Shown: piece by piece, positions 39,456 to 48,813 of the stretch
Layout: the number at the start of each line of letters is the position of its first letter
Position numbering within the stretch: the stretch's first letter is position 1
NCBI RefSeq assembly: GCF_019669905.1
Contig: NZ_AP019777.1
Span: 4,278,001-4,342,000 of the forward strand
Origin: Methylomonas koyamae
Lineage (GTDB): Bacteria; Pseudomonadota; Gammaproteobacteria; Methylococcales; Methylomonadaceae
Length of the DNA stretch: 64,000 nt
Direction: 5' to 3'
The notes under the pieces: generated by a model
Told to the model about the DNA's origin: nothing
Databases searched by the model: none
The model's input: the letters and a program-made list of their open reading frames with translations, nothing else
Made by a program: the position numbers and the translations under genes

Positions 39456-40250
39456 CTAATTCAGCAGATTTAACAACAGGCGTTTGATAGAGGTGGGTTC
39501 GAAGGGCTTATCGAGAATGGCCGACACGTCCGATTTTTCGATTGCGGCCAAGCGGCTCTGGTTTTGTTCGCTGGTCACCATCAGAATCGGCGTGGAACCG
39601 CGTTCCGGGTGGTTGCGGATATGTTCGACCAATTGCAGACCGTCCATTTCCGGCATGTTGTAATCGGTTACGACCAAATCGAAGTAATGCTGACTGAATA
39701 GCTGCAAGCCTTGCCTACCGTCGTGGGCGACGGCCAACTGGTCGATGCCGATGTTGTTGAACACTTTGATCAAGTACTTCAACGAGAACTCGCTGTCGTC
39801 GACCAGCAGTACCCGCAAGTCCTCGATATCGATATGTTCCAACCCGAGTTTTTCCGGATGCACGTATTCCAGCGTGGATTGCAAAGCGGTGTGCATCGCC
39901 TCGCGGGTGAACGGCTTCGGCAGAATCGCAATCGCCCCGGCTTGGCGGATCGGCTCCAGGTATTTGATGTTGGTTTCGCTGGAAATCAACAGAAACGCCA
40001 TCTCGTACGATGCGCCGTCCTTGCGCAAAGCGTGCACCAGTTCCACGCCGGTCATGTCCGGCAGATACATGGCGCTGACCACCAAATCCGGCCGGCTGTG
40101 CTGCAAACGCTCGAACAATTCGCCGCCGGTGGCGACGCAGCCGATATCGCTGATACCGAAGCTTTGCAGATATTGGATGATGATGAGCTGCTGGGTGTGG
40201 GACGGCTCTACCAGAAACACTTGGAGATTCGACAGCTCGCGATCGGTCAT
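39456..40250 (-). CDS. Double-receiver response regulator with an N-terminal pseudo-receiver
   Basis: 264 residues, two receiver domains and no output domain. The second (about 145-262) is complete: VLLVDDSE, phospho-Asp196 in VVTDYNMPEMDG, Thr/Ser switch MVTSE and Lys in LDKPF. The first (about 9-125) keeps the fold (VFLVEPS, LLISSE, LPKPF) but has Ala60 where the phospho-Asp should be (LVVSAMYLPDMTG) and one acidic residue instead of two. So it is a pseudo-receiver that should not be phosphorylated. The gene follows the HDOD-GAF gene by four bases. Likely partners are the neighbouring taxis proteins or the chemotaxis kinase. Confidence 0.9.
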   Translation of the reverse strand: MTDRELSNLQVFLVEPSHTQQLIIIQYLQSFGISDIGCVATGGELFERLQHSRPDLVVSAMYLPDMTGVELVHALRKDGASYEMAFLLISSETNIKYLEPIRQAGAIAILPKPFTREAMHTALQSTLEYVHPEKLGLEHIDIEDLRVLLVDDSEFSLKYLIKVFNNIGIDQLAVAHDGRQGLQLFSQHYFDLVVTDYNMPEMDGLQLVEHIRNHPERGSTPILMVTSEQNQSRLAAIEKSDVSAILDKPFEPTSIKRLLLNLLN

Positions 40251-40253
40251 GGA

Positions 40254-41681
40254 TTAATGGCTCTTCATGCAATAAAGGGTCAAGCCGATGTGGGCTTGCT
40301 TGGCGAAATGGTTGGCTGCGATAAAATCGTCGCGGGTTAAAGGTAGCCCATGAATGGAGTGGTCGCAATAGATCAAGCCGACGACCTTATTCTCGGCCCG
40401 AATCGGAAAGATGAAGCACTCGTGCCGGCCGATCTGTTGCACGATTTGCGGCGTATAAAGGGCGGGATGCTGCTCAGGAAATTGCCAGACGCCTTCGGTT
40501 TGGCGCAGCGCATTGAAAAACAGATTTGCGGAATTTTCCGAATTCAAAATCCGCAACTTCTGTTCCGGAACCGGCTTGCGCCAACCCAACGAAAACTTTT
40601 CGTTCAGCGCCTGTTTGTCCGGGCTCAACAGCATGAACAGAGTCCGGTCCATTTCCACGCCGCGGTGGATGCCCTCCAACACCATTTCGAACAATTGATT
40701 CAGATTGATCTGGCTGCTTATATGGCTGCTGATATCCTGCAGGATTTGGAACTGCAATTGTTTCTTGTCGAACGGTTCGTCGGCCGGCATATCTTCGCCG
40801 ACAGCGTCTTTTTTGATGAAGCGCGACGCGTCGTCGGCACCGAATTGGCGGGCGATCAGCGCCGCCTCCTCGGTATTTTTCTCGATCCTGGCGCGAATTT
40901 CCGGCAACGGCAACTTGGAAAGTTCATTGAACTTGGCCAGGCAAGCGGTCATCAATGCCGAGTCCGGGCCGGCTTGTAACGCCTGGCAAATGTCGTGACC
41001 CAATTTGACCAATTGCACCCGCTTGTCCGCGGAATCCGGTTTGGCGATCGCCTCTTCGATCAAGCCGCCCAGGCTCCATGACTTGCTGAGCTTTTTACCC
41101 AAATCGCGCAACGAAAAGCCGAGGATTTTTTTCTCGGCCTCCGCGCTGTCCAAACCGGATTTTTCGATTGCGGCATGCGCCTTTTTCGAGTGCGGATCGG
41201 CGGAACACCAGAACGCGACGTGGCCGAGATTATGCAGCAAGGCGGCGACGAACACCTCTTCCGGCGAAACGTCGCCGACGGTCAGCGCGATATTCTTGGC
41301 CTGGACTGCGGCGTGCAAGGCTTTGGCAATCTCCCGGTTGGCCCGGTTTTTGTCGTTGGACGACAAAATCGCTTCGAAAAACGAGCAGGCCAGTGTCAAT
41401 TCGCGGATGATTTCGGCGCCCAACACGACGATGGCCCGCGAAACGGTGCTCATCTTTTGTTTCGACGGATTGTAATAAGGGCTGCTGCCGACTTTCAGCA
41501 CCTTGGCGGTCAGATTCGGATCCTGCAAAATCACCGTCGCCAATTCCATCGCCCCTTTTTTGCGGTCGTCCAACGCGGCGTAAATATTGTGCGCGGTGTT
41601 GGAGAAAATCGGCATTTCTTGGGCGCGCAACAGCTCCGTCCAATCTTCCAGGGTTTCGGGAGCTTTTTGCGATCCGCCCAT
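40254..41681 (-). CDS. HDOD domain protein with C-terminal GAF domain
   Basis: 475 residues from the ATG four bases after valS. A longer in-frame reading into valS exists but is Pro/Arg/Ser-rich and unlikely. The HDOD domain (about 15-230) is recognised by LPIF-like start (EMPIFSNTAHNI), ILQDPNLTAKVLKVGSS, SRAIVVLGAEIIREL and ALLHNLGHVAF. A linker of about 60 residues and a GAF-like domain (about 310-470, with NLNQLFEMVLEGIHRGVEMDRTLFMLL and VVGLIYCDH) follow. HDOD proteins act in signalling downstream of response regulators or c-di-GMP. Co-transcribed with the double-receiver gene. Confidence 0.88.
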   Translation of the reverse strand: MGGSQKAPETLEDWTELLRAQEMPIFSNTAHNIYAALDDRKKGAMELATVILQDPNLTAKVLKVGSSPYYNPSKQKMSTVSRAIVVLGAEIIRELTLACSFFEAILSSNDKNRANREIAKALHAAVQAKNIALTVGDVSPEEVFVAALLHNLGHVAFWCSADPHSKKAHAAIEKSGLDSAEAEKKILGFSLRDLGKKLSKSWSLGGLIEEAIAKPDSADKRVQLVKLGHDICQALQAGPDSALMTACLAKFNELSKLPLPEIRARIEKNTEEAALIARQFGADDASRFIKKDAVGEDMPADEPFDKKQLQFQILQDISSHISSQINLNQLFEMVLEGIHRGVEMDRTLFMLLSPDKQALNEKFSLGWRKPVPEQKLRILNSENSANLFFNALRQTEGVWQFPEQHPALYTPQIVQQIGRHECFIFPIRAENKVVGLIYCDHSIHGLPLTRDDFIAANHFAKQAHIGLTLYCMKSH

Positions 41682-41685
41682 AGGC

Positions 41686-44493
41686 TTACAAGGCTTTGAT
41701 TTTGGCGTACTGTTCCTGCAGATTGGCCAGCGACGACTGTAGCCCGGCCAGTTTTTCCCGTTCCTTGGCGATAACGTCGGCCGGAGCTTTGTCGACGAAG
41801 GCGGCATTGCCGAGCTTGCCTTCGATGCGCGGCAGCTCTTTTTCGATGCGTTGAATTTCCTTGTCCAGCCGCGCCAGTTCGGCGTCCTTGTCGATCAAGC
41901 CGGCCATCGGGATCAGGATTTTCATGTCGCCGACCAGCGCAATCGCCGATTCCGGCGCGTCATCGCCGGCGTTCAGCCAGGTAATGCTTTCCAGGCGGCC
42001 CAGTTTCAGCAAATAGCTTTCCAGCTGTTTGAGATTGGCTTGGTCATTGGCAGAGCCGTTTTGCAGCAAGACGTTCAATGGCTTGCCCGGCGCGATGTTC
42101 ATTTCGCCGCGAATCCGGCGGATGCCGAGGATGAAATCCATCGCCCACTTCACTTGCGTTTCGGCGGCGGCGTCGATAGCGCTTGCGTCGCTTGCCGGGT
42201 AAGGCTGCAACATGATGGTCGCCGCCGTCACGCCGGCCAACGGTCCGACACGTTGCCAGATTTCCTCGGTGATGAACGGCATGATCGGATGCGCCAGTCT
42301 CAGTACGGTTTCCAGCACCCGCAACAGGGTTTGGCGGGTGCCGCGCTGCAACAAGGCGTCGTCGCTTTGCAGCGAAATTTTCGCCAGTTCCAGATACCAG
42401 TCGCAGTACTCGTTCCAGGTGAATTCGTAAATCGCCTGCGCGGCCAAATCGAAGCGGTAGCTGTCGATCGCGCTGCTGGTTTCGGCGATGGTGCGGTTCA
42501 GTCTGGACAAAATCCACAGATCGGCCGGACTATAGCTACATTCGGCGCAATCGACGCCGTTGTCCTGGCCTTCGGTGTTCATCAGCACGTAGCGCGCCGC
42601 GTTCCACAATTTGTTGCAGAAGTTGCGGTAGCCTTCGGTGCGCTGCAAATCGAAGCGAATGTCGCGGCCGGTCGACGCCAGCGATGCGAAGGTAAAGCGC
42701 AGTGCGTCGGTGCCATAGGACGGAATGCCGTCCGGGAATTGCTTGCGGGTGGCTTGTTCGATTTTCTTGGCCAAGTGCGGCTGCATCATGCCGGACACGC
42801 GTTTTTCGACCAGCGCATCCAGTTCGATACCGTCGATGATGTCGATCGGATCGAGCACGTTGCCCTTGGATTTGGACATCTTCTGGCCTTCGGCGTCGCG
42901 CACCAGGCCGTGGATGTAAACTTCCTTGAACGGCACCTCGCCCTGGAATTTCAGGCCCATCATAATCATCCGCGCCACCCAGAAGAAAATGATGTCGAAA
43001 CCTGTGACCAACACGCTGGTTGGGTAATGCGCGGCCAGTTCCGGAGTCTTTTCCGGCCAGCCCAGCGTCGAGAACGGCCACAGCGCCGACGAGAACCAGG
43101 TATCCAGCACGTCTTCGTCTTGATGCAGCGGATAATCGGCAGCCAAACCGTGTTGCTCGCGCACTTCCTGCTCGGAATGGGCGACGTAGGTGTTGCCCTT
43201 GTCGTCGTACCAAGCCGGGATGCGGTGGCCCCACCAGATTTGCCGGGAGATGCACCAATCCTGAATATTGCGCATCCATTCGAAATAGGTGTTCTTCCAG
43301 TTGTCCGGCACGAACTTGATCGCGCCGGTTTCGACCGCTTCGATGGCAGGCTTGGCTAATGGCGCGATCTTGACGTACCACTGGTTGGTCAGGAACGGTT
43401 CGATCACCGCGCCGGTGCGGTCGCCGCGCGGCACCATCAGTTTGTGGTCGGCGATTTTTTCCAAAAGACCTTGAGCGTCCAGGTCGGCGACGATCCGTTT
43501 GCGGGCCTCGAAGCGGTCCAGGCCAATATAGGCTTGCGGAATGATTTCAAAACCGTCGTCGTTGGCCCGTATCGCCGCATCGACGGTGAAGATGTTGATC
43601 AAGCCGCCGTGGGGCTGGTCGGCTATCACGTTCATGTGTTTGTGGCGACCCCAGACTTCGTAGTCGTTGAAGTCATGGGCAGGGGTGATCTTGACGCAAC
43701 CGGTGCCGAATTCCGGATCGACATACTCGTCGGCGATGATCGGAATCAAGCGGCCGGTGAGCGGCAGTTCCACCAATTCGCCGATCAGGTGTTTGTAACG
43801 CTCGTCGTCCGGATGCACCGCCACCGCCGCATCGCCGAGCATGGTTTCCGGCCGTGTCGTCGCGACGACCAAATGACCGGTGCCGTTGGACAACGGGTAA
43901 CGCATATGCCACATCGAGCCGGCTTCTTCTTCCGACAATACTTCCAAGTCGGACACGGCGGTGTGCAACACCGGATCCCAGTTCACCAAACGCTTACCGC
44001 GATAGATCAAGCCTTCTTCGTACAACTTGATAAACACTTCCTGCACGGCGGCGGACATGCCCTCATCCATCGTGAAGCGCTCTTTATCCCAGTCCAGCGA
44101 AGAACCCATTCGGCGCAACTGGCGGGTAATCGTGCCGCCGGATTGTTCCTTCCATTCCCAGACTTTTTGGATAAAGGCGTCGCGGCCGTAGTCGTGGCGA
44201 GTCTTGCCGTCGGCGTTGATGATGCGCTCCACCACCATTTGCGTGGCGATGCCGGCATGGTCGGTGCCCGGCTGCCACAAGGCGTTGCAACCTTTCATCC
44301 GGTGATAGCGAGTCAGCGCATCCATGATGGTGTCCTGAAACGCATGCCCCATGTGCAGGCTGCCGGTGACGTTGGGCGGCGGAATCATGATGCAATACGA
44401 TGCGCCTTCGCGGTTGGCGGCGAAGTAGCCGCTTTGTTCCCAAAGTTGATACCAGCGTTGTTCGATAGCGTGCGGGGAATAGGTCTTGTCCAT
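41686..44493 (-). CDS. valS: Valyl-tRNA synthetase
   Basis: Charges tRNA-Val and edits mischarged Thr. 935 residues from [14 protein letters not shown]; an in-frame upstream reading of 13 residues is not needed. Class I signatures [15 protein letters not shown] (HIGH-type) and [12 protein letters not shown] (KMSKS) are present. Between them is the CP1 editing domain with [10 protein letters not shown]. The C-terminal ~65 residues form the charged coiled coil ([19 protein letters not shown]). First gene of a valS-HDOD-REC run. Confidence 0.97.
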   Translation of the reverse strand: MDKTYSPHAIEQRWYQLWEQSGYFAANREGASYCIMIPPPNVTGSLHMGHAFQDTIMDALTRYHRMKGCNALWQPGTDHAGIATQMVVERIINADGKTRHDYGRDAFIQKVWEWKEQSGGTITRQLRRMGSSLDWDKERFTMDEGMSAAVQEVFIKLYEEGLIYRGKRLVNWDPVLHTAVSDLEVLSEEEAGSMWHMRYPLSNGTGHLVVATTRPETMLGDAAVAVHPDDERYKHLIGELVELPLTGRLIPIIADEYVDPEFGTGCVKITPAHDFNDYEVWGRHKHMNVIADQPHGGLINIFTVDAAIRANDDGFEIIPQAYIGLDRFEARKRIVADLDAQGLLEKIADHKLMVPRGDRTGAVIEPFLTNQWYVKIAPLAKPAIEAVETGAIKFVPDNWKNTYFEWMRNIQDWCISRQIWWGHRIPAWYDDKGNTYVAHSEQEVREQHGLAADYPLHQDEDVLDTWFSSALWPFSTLGWPEKTPELAAHYPTSVLVTGFDIIFFWVARMIMMGLKFQGEVPFKEVYIHGLVRDAEGQKMSKSKGNVLDPIDIIDGIELDALVEKRVSGMMQPHLAKKIEQATRKQFPDGIPSYGTDALRFTFASLASTGRDIRFDLQRTEGYRNFCNKLWNAARYVLMNTEGQDNGVDCAECSYSPADLWILSRLNRTIAETSSAIDSYRFDLAAQAIYEFTWNEYCDWYLELAKISLQSDDALLQRGTRQTLLRVLETVLRLAHPIMPFITEEIWQRVGPLAGVTAATIMLQPYPASDASAIDAAAETQVKWAMDFILGIRRIRGEMNIAPGKPLNVLLQNGSANDQANLKQLESYLLKLGRLESITWLNAGDDAPESAIALVGDMKILIPMAGLIDKDAELARLDKEIQRIEKELPRIEGKLGNAAFVDKAPADVIAKEREKLAGLQSSLANLQEQYAKIKAL

Positions 44494-44718
44494 GTTTTGT
44501 GTCGGTAGAGCTTGCGTTATACGAAGCCTCATTTTACCCGTAAAACGTAGCCGGGCCAGATTTTCGGTGGATAGTCAGGTATTTAACGGGATGGCGCGGC
44601 TCGATCAAGCGCTATGCGGCAAAATCGGCGCGGTTCCGGATGCGGCAGGCGGGCGCCAGCGACGAACCCGGCCGCGCCGGAGCGAGACCGGGTTTCGTGC
44701 GAAGGGCGGGCAAAGGCC

Positions 44719-45147
44719 TTACAAAATGTGGTCGCGGATGGCCGCTTCGTCGGCGACAACCAGGTTTTTGTCCAACGAATGTTCCACCAGATCTTGCAAA
44801 TGGTTATTCAGTGCTTGGCGGAGCGCCCCTAAAAACGCCGGCGGCGCCACCAAAACCAACTTGTCAAACTCGTGGTTAACCCGCCCTTGTTCCAGCCGGT
44901 CGGCAATCTGTCTGGCGAATACCTCGGCTTCGTGATGTTTCAGATCGGTGGGCGCTTCGAAGGTATGGTCGCCTTCGCCATGCCCGCCGGCAATGCCGCC
45001 TTGGCGGTCGCTAACCTCTTCCTGGCCGCGCATCCGGCCTTCGGCATGGGTCAAACCGTCCAATTCGAGCATCGGCTCGATGCGGCTGGTTAAGTTGAAA
45101 AAACGTGCTCTGCTGCTATCGGCAACTATGACTCGGGTGACTGGCAT
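44719..45147 (-). CDS. Host attachment-type protein (baeRF12-like)
   Basis: 142 residues from an ATG preceded by GAGGTTGTT. Matches proteins annotated 'required for attachment to host cells', related to a bacterial release-factor-like family: TRVIVADSSRARFFNL at the start, LTHAEGRMRGQE, an acidic/Gly-rich middle with HGEGDHTFEAP, FARQIADRLEQGR and LVLVAPPAFLGALRQAL. No membrane segment. The biochemical role in free-living bacteria is unknown. It stands alone. Confidence 0.8.
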   Translation of the reverse strand: MPVTRVIVADSSRARFFNLTSRIEPMLELDGLTHAEGRMRGQEEVSDRQGGIAGGHGEGDHTFEAPTDLKHHEAEVFARQIADRLEQGRVNHEFDKLVLVAPPAFLGALRQALNNHLQDLVEHSLDKNLVVADEAAIRDHIL

Positions 45148-45582
45148 AACAACCTCCTCGATGGTACTTGACCGGAAGATTTTGCCGGGCGATTGCTCCG
45201 GCATTGCCCCGGATTGTATGCCTCCGCCGCAGCGCTGTCTAAATCGGGATTGCCCGCAAATTTGATCCCGATCAACAATTATGCGATTTGCCAATCCGCT
45301 TCGACCACGACCCCGGTTCGGCTAGAAACCGGCCGGCGCGCGGCTAGGCCCCGCGCTGGTTCGGAGTCGGGCAGTATCGGCGCAACACTATATGGCCTTA
45401 CAATCGGCAGCCTGTATCGAACCAAGCGTGGCGGCCGGAGTCCTTTTATCGATTAGGCTGTATTTTGCGCGAACTCCGCCAACCCGGCGAATACAGCCGA
45501 CGCAAAGCGGATAGCGGCACAGCAACCCTAAAGCTGCCGCTACAGAAACTAAAATAACTAAAGCAAACACAGGGGAACCACA
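45148..45582. other. Intergenic region, no gene seen
   Basis: 435 bases between divergent genes. I see no plausible ORF, RNA or terminator. The right end contains A+T-rich sequence before the RBS AGGGGAACCACA of the next gene. Confidence 0.3.
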
Positions 45583-45936
45583 ATGAAGCTATTGCTATTT
45601 TCTTTCACCGCCGGCCTCGCTCTGCTCTACTTCATGAATTTGGCGCTGCTGAAATCGGCAATACCGAATATGGAATGGAGCATTCACGCCGGCGCCCGGT
45701 TTTTGATAGGCTTTTTCGTGCTCGGCGTCAGTTGTTTTTATTTCAAAAAATTGACGTTCAAACATGCCGTCCAATTAACCCTGGCCGCGGTCGTGCTCGA
45801 CTATTTGTACGATTATTACGTCGAAGCCTATCGGCTGAACTTCGAGATCATTTTGCACGGCATTTACATGCTGGTCTGGGGCGCGCTGATGGGGTATTTG
45901 ACCTGGCGTTACAAGAACCAAGCGAATTCGGAATGA
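45583..45936 (+). CDS. Small inner-membrane protein of unknown function
   Basis: 117 residues with about four hydrophobic helices: KLLLFSFTAGLALLYFMN, ARFLIGFFVLGVSCFYF, AVQLTLAAVVLDYLYDYYV and ILHGIYMLVWGALMGYLTW. AGGGGA eight bases before the ATG is a good ribosome-binding site. I do not recognise the family. A MOSC-protein gene follows 53 bases downstream. Confidence 0.75.
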   Translation: MKLLLFSFTAGLALLYFMNLALLKSAIPNMEWSIHAGARFLIGFFVLGVSCFYFKKLTFKHAVQLTLAAVVLDYLYDYYVEAYRLNFEIILHGIYMLVWGALMGYLTWRYKNQANSE

Positions 45937-45989
45937 TAACCTTGCTTACCGGACCCAATCGCAATTTTGCCCCCTTCAGTTAAGCGAAC

Positions 45990-46541
45990 ATGGACCTGCG
46001 GCAGCTCTGCCAAGGCTTCGCAAGCACCGGCCGGATCGAAGCCATCGTTTTGCGCCCGGCGCGCGACGAACCGGCGGTTTCGGTCAACGCAGCCGTTGCC
46101 GAACCGGGTCGCGGCTTGATCGGCGACCGCCGTGCGGCCGGCAAACAGTCCGGCCGGCAATCGCCGAAACGAGAGATTACGTTGTTTCAAGCCGAACACC
46201 TGCCGCTGGTCGCCGGCTGGTGCGGACTCGACTATCTGGATCCGCTCCGGCTACGGCGCAATCTGCTGATTTCCGGTTTGAACTTGGTTGGCATGCGTTC
46301 GCCGTTTCCGGACGCGCAATTGGAATGGGCCGTCGGCCACGAGGTGAGAATTCGGATTACCGGCCCGTGCGACCCGTGCTCGAAAATGGCGGCCGAATTA
46401 GGCGCGGGCAGCTACAACGCGTTGCGCGGCCACGGCGGCATGACGGCCGCCATAGTGGCCGGCGGCGTGATCCGAGTCGGCGACTGCGTCAGCTTGCATG
46501 CGATAACAACGCGGCCGGGCAAAACCTCGGCCGCGGATTGA
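45990..46541 (+). CDS. MOSC domain protein
   Basis: 183 residues. The MOSC domain, found in molybdenum-cofactor sulfurase C-termini and in YiiM-type proteins, is recognised by GLIGDRRAA, the strand RREITLFQAEHL-like segment, LRRNLLISGLNL and the Cys pair in ITGPCDPCSKMAAELG, one of which may carry sulfur or metal. Function in molybdenum enzyme chemistry or detoxification is a family-level guess. Convergent with the next gene, with no space between stops. Confidence 0.88.
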   Translation: MDLRQLCQGFASTGRIEAIVLRPARDEPAVSVNAAVAEPGRGLIGDRRAAGKQSGRQSPKREITLFQAEHLPLVAGWCGLDYLDPLRLRRNLLISGLNLVGMRSPFPDAQLEWAVGHEVRIRITGPCDPCSKMAAELGAGSYNALRGHGGMTAAIVAGGVIRVGDCVSLHAITTRPGKTSAAD

Positions 46542-47303
46542 TCAGGCCCGTTGCCGTTGCAGCACCAGAGCGGTTTTACTCAAAAATTGCAAAAGCGGCC
46601 CTGCCCCGGCAATCGCCACCGCGTCGACCAGGCAGTACCAGGCAGCGACACCGCTGGGCGGGTTGCCTTGCGGCAGGTGCGAGGCCGGATCGATCTCGGC
46701 CCAGGCCCAGGTACCGGCACTGGTGCCGACGATTTCCAACCATGAGGTGATGAAAAACGCGCCCAGATAGACCATCGGCGAACGGCCTTTGAACAGGTAG
46801 CCCAAGAACACAACAAACAATACCGCGCCTATCACGTCGAGCCGAGCGTAACCGCTCAAACCCCAGGCAACCCAACTGCCGCAAGCAGCGACAACAAATA
46901 GCGCGATCCGCCGCGCGTGGCGCTGGAACAGGCCGGAGCGACCCAATGCAACGGCGGTCAGATACACCAAACCATGGCCGGCCGGCACATAGGCCGGAAC
47001 ATTGCCGAAGCGGTAGATGTAGCCCTTCATGTATACCGACGCAAAATATTCGCCGATTAGCGCAAACGTCACCGCAACGGCAACCTGGGTGCGGACGTAT
47101 TTACATTCGCCGCGCAGCCAGGCGAACAGAAATAGCCAGCCGAACAGGGCCAGCACGTATTGCATGAATTGCGGCGCGAAACCATCCATCGTCAAACAAA
47201 TCGTCGTCGTCACAAAGGTGAAGCCGGCGATTTGGTAATCGCGGCGGCGGTGCTCGGCCGCGTTATCGACCGGCGGGAAATGGGGTAGCGAAAAAAAACT
47301 CAT
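46542..47303 (-). CDS. Polytopic membrane protein of unknown function
   Basis: 253 residues with about seven to eight hydrophobic helices, including FTFVTTTICLTMDGF, FMQYVLALFGWLFLFAW, TQVAVAVTFALIGEYFASVY, HGLVYLTAVALG, RIALFVVAACGSWVAWG, LDVIGAVLFVVFLGYLF and a C-terminal segment with WYCLVDAVAIAGAGPLL. No domain recognised. The ATG is two codons inside a TTG alternative. It is seven bases downstream of the YqaA gene. Confidence 0.75.
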   Translation of the reverse strand: MSFFSLPHFPPVDNAAEHRRRDYQIAGFTFVTTTICLTMDGFAPQFMQYVLALFGWLFLFAWLRGECKYVRTQVAVAVTFALIGEYFASVYMKGYIYRFGNVPAYVPAGHGLVYLTAVALGRSGLFQRHARRIALFVVAACGSWVAWGLSGYARLDVIGAVLFVVFLGYLFKGRSPMVYLGAFFITSWLEIVGTSAGTWAWAEIDPASHLPQGNPPSGVAAWYCLVDAVAIAGAGPLLQFLSKTALVLQRQRA

Positions 47304-47309
47304 AGGCAA

Positions 47310-47735
47310 TCAGATAAAAGCGTAAGCCACGGCAATATAGCGCAAGACTTTACCGAAAAAGATCGCGCACAGCGAGGAAACCCAGGACACACGCAACCAC
47401 CCCGCCGCGAAGCACAAGCCGTCGCCCACCAACGGCAACCAGGAAAACAACAACGCCCAACTGCCCCAGCGGCGCACGGCGCGCAACGACCGCTGCCGCT
47501 CGCCGGCCAACAGGTTATCGGCCGGATATTTGGCGGCCGCCCACAATCCGAGCCACCAAGTGGTCAAGGCTCCCAAAGTGTTGCCCAGCGTTGCGACGGC
47601 AACCAGCGAGACTACCGGTATCTGATGCTGGTTAACCAGATAAGCCAACACCGCTTCGGAACCGCCGGGCGCGACCGTCGAAGAAATAAACGCGCTGGCG
47701 AACAAGCCCAACAGGCCCCAGGATTCGAATTGCAT
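47310..47735 (-). CDS. yqaA: YqaA family membrane protein (DedA/SNARE-associated superfamily)
   Basis: 141 residues. The compact YqaA-type member of the DedA/VTT superfamily: GLLGLFASAFISSTVAPGGSEAVLAYLV, the GNTLGALTTWWLG segment and a conserved FSWLPLVGDGLCFAAGWLR re-entrant region. Likely an inner-membrane transporter-like protein involved in membrane homeostasis; the substrate is unclear. First gene of a two-gene unit, starting close to a bidirectional terminator. Confidence 0.88.
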   Translation of the reverse strand: MQFESWGLLGLFASAFISSTVAPGGSEAVLAYLVNQHQIPVVSLVAVATLGNTLGALTTWWLGLWAAAKYPADNLLAGERQRSLRAVRRWGSWALLFSWLPLVGDGLCFAAGWLRVSWVSSLCAIFFGKVLRYIAVAYAFI

Positions 47736-47750
47736 TGGTTTGTCCCATAA

Positions 47751-47784
47751 AAAAGCCCCTGAAACCTAAGTTTCAGGGGCTTTT
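47751..47784. terminator. Bidirectional Rho-independent terminator
   Basis: Perfect 15-base stem AAAAGCCCCTGAAAC/GTTTCAGGGGCTTTT with loop CTAA. A-tract and T-tract on opposite sides make it work in either direction. It lies just after the stop of the cupredoxin gene (minus strand), isolating it from the yqaA unit. Confidence 0.93.
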
Positions 47785-47795
47785 GCCAATTTGGC

Positions 47796-48695
47796 TTATT
47801 TGTCCGGCAAGGCGATGGCGTTTTTACCGGAAACCATTTTCACCAGCTTGCCCAGCAGTTGCACAACCAAGCCGACCCAATGCGCCGCCTGCTCCAGTAT
47901 CGTGGCAACGATTTCCCCGGCACTCATGCCGGCAAAACGCTTGGCCAACCAAGGAGCGGCGACGAAGCCTATCGCCAAACCGATCACGGTGACGCCGGAG
48001 ACAATGGAATCGTCAGGCTGAGCCGGCGCCGGAGCGGCTTTGGCCGCCGCAGGCTGCGCCGCTACCGGCGCAGGAGTTACCGGAGCGTCGACCTTCGGAT
48101 CGTAAGGCTTGCCGCTGTAGTCGTCGGGAAAAATGCTCGCGGTGACGCCGGGAATACTCGGCAAATCTTCGCCGCCTTTACCGACCTTCAACTGGCCTTT
48201 CATGCCTTTTTCCATGTGCTGGGCGATATCGCAGTGAACCAAATAGGTTTTATCGCCCGGCGGCAAGATCAGAGTGCCGGACACTTTGCCGGGGCCGCTG
48301 ACTTCGAGATGGAACATGCCTTTCGGGTACAGGTACTTGGGCAGGCCGTGCATCATCCACTGGTGGCGTATTTCGTCTTCGTTGATGAAATGTACGGTCA
48401 GTTTGGTGCAAGGCTCGAACTGGTATTCCTGCTGGTCGAACGCGAACATCGTACCGGGGAATTTTTCGGAATACTTGTGCCCTGCGCGTACCGTGATTTC
48501 CTTGGTCGCGGCGATTTTGTCGCAACCGCCCGGCAGCGTGTCGGTATTCTGGCCCATCACCATCGCGCCGTCCATGTCCATCATGTGCCCGTCGCCGTGG
48601 TTCATCATCTGGTTGTGTTCCTGGATCTCTTTTGCGGACACTGCCGAGACCGACAAAGCACAGACTAATGAGGCAAGTGAGAAAAATTTAACCAT
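47796..48695 (-). CDS. Periplasmic cupredoxin with His/Met-rich N-terminus and C-terminal membrane anchor
   Basis: 299 residues from an ATG giving a good signal peptide (LASLVCALSVSAVSA). After cleavage comes a Met/His-rich stretch (HNQMMNHGDGHMMDMDGAM), typical of copper-binding tails. The cupredoxin domain (about 60-172) has type-1 copper ligands His111 (EIRHQWMMHG), Cys155, His160 and Met165 (VHCDIAQHMEKGM), close to multicopper-oxidase/nitrite-reductase motifs. An Ala/Pro linker leads to a membrane helix (about 240-260, VIGLAIGFVAAPWLA) and an amphipathic tail. Next to the PmoD-like gene, so a role in copper delivery or electron transfer near methane monooxygenase is plausible. Confidence 0.85.
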   Translation of the reverse strand: MVKFFSLASLVCALSVSAVSAKEIQEHNQMMNHGDGHMMDMDGAMVMGQNTDTLPGGCDKIAATKEITVRAGHKYSEKFPGTMFAFDQQEYQFEPCTKLTVHFINEDEIRHQWMMHGLPKYLYPKGMFHLEVSGPGKVSGTLILPPGDKTYLVHCDIAQHMEKGMKGQLKVGKGGEDLPSIPGVTASIFPDDYSGKPYDPKVDAPVTPAPVAAQPAAAKAAPAPAQPDDSIVSGVTVIGLAIGFVAAPWLAKRFAGMSAGEIVATILEQAAHWVGLVVQLLGKLVKMVSGKNAIALPDK

Positions 48696-48813
48696 GGCGC
48701 GAATACCTGTGAGGCGGATGTGAATCATGAATCTACCGTAAACTGCGGATTTTACTAATGGGTTGCAGCATTGCGCCCTTTGCCGGCTTTGGCCGGCAAA
48801 GGGCGATCCAACA

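Noticed and set aside
41682..41807. N-terminal extension of the HDOD protein into valS
   Set aside because: The extra 42 residues are Pro/Arg/Ser-rich, overlap valS coding sequence and lie before a good ATG.
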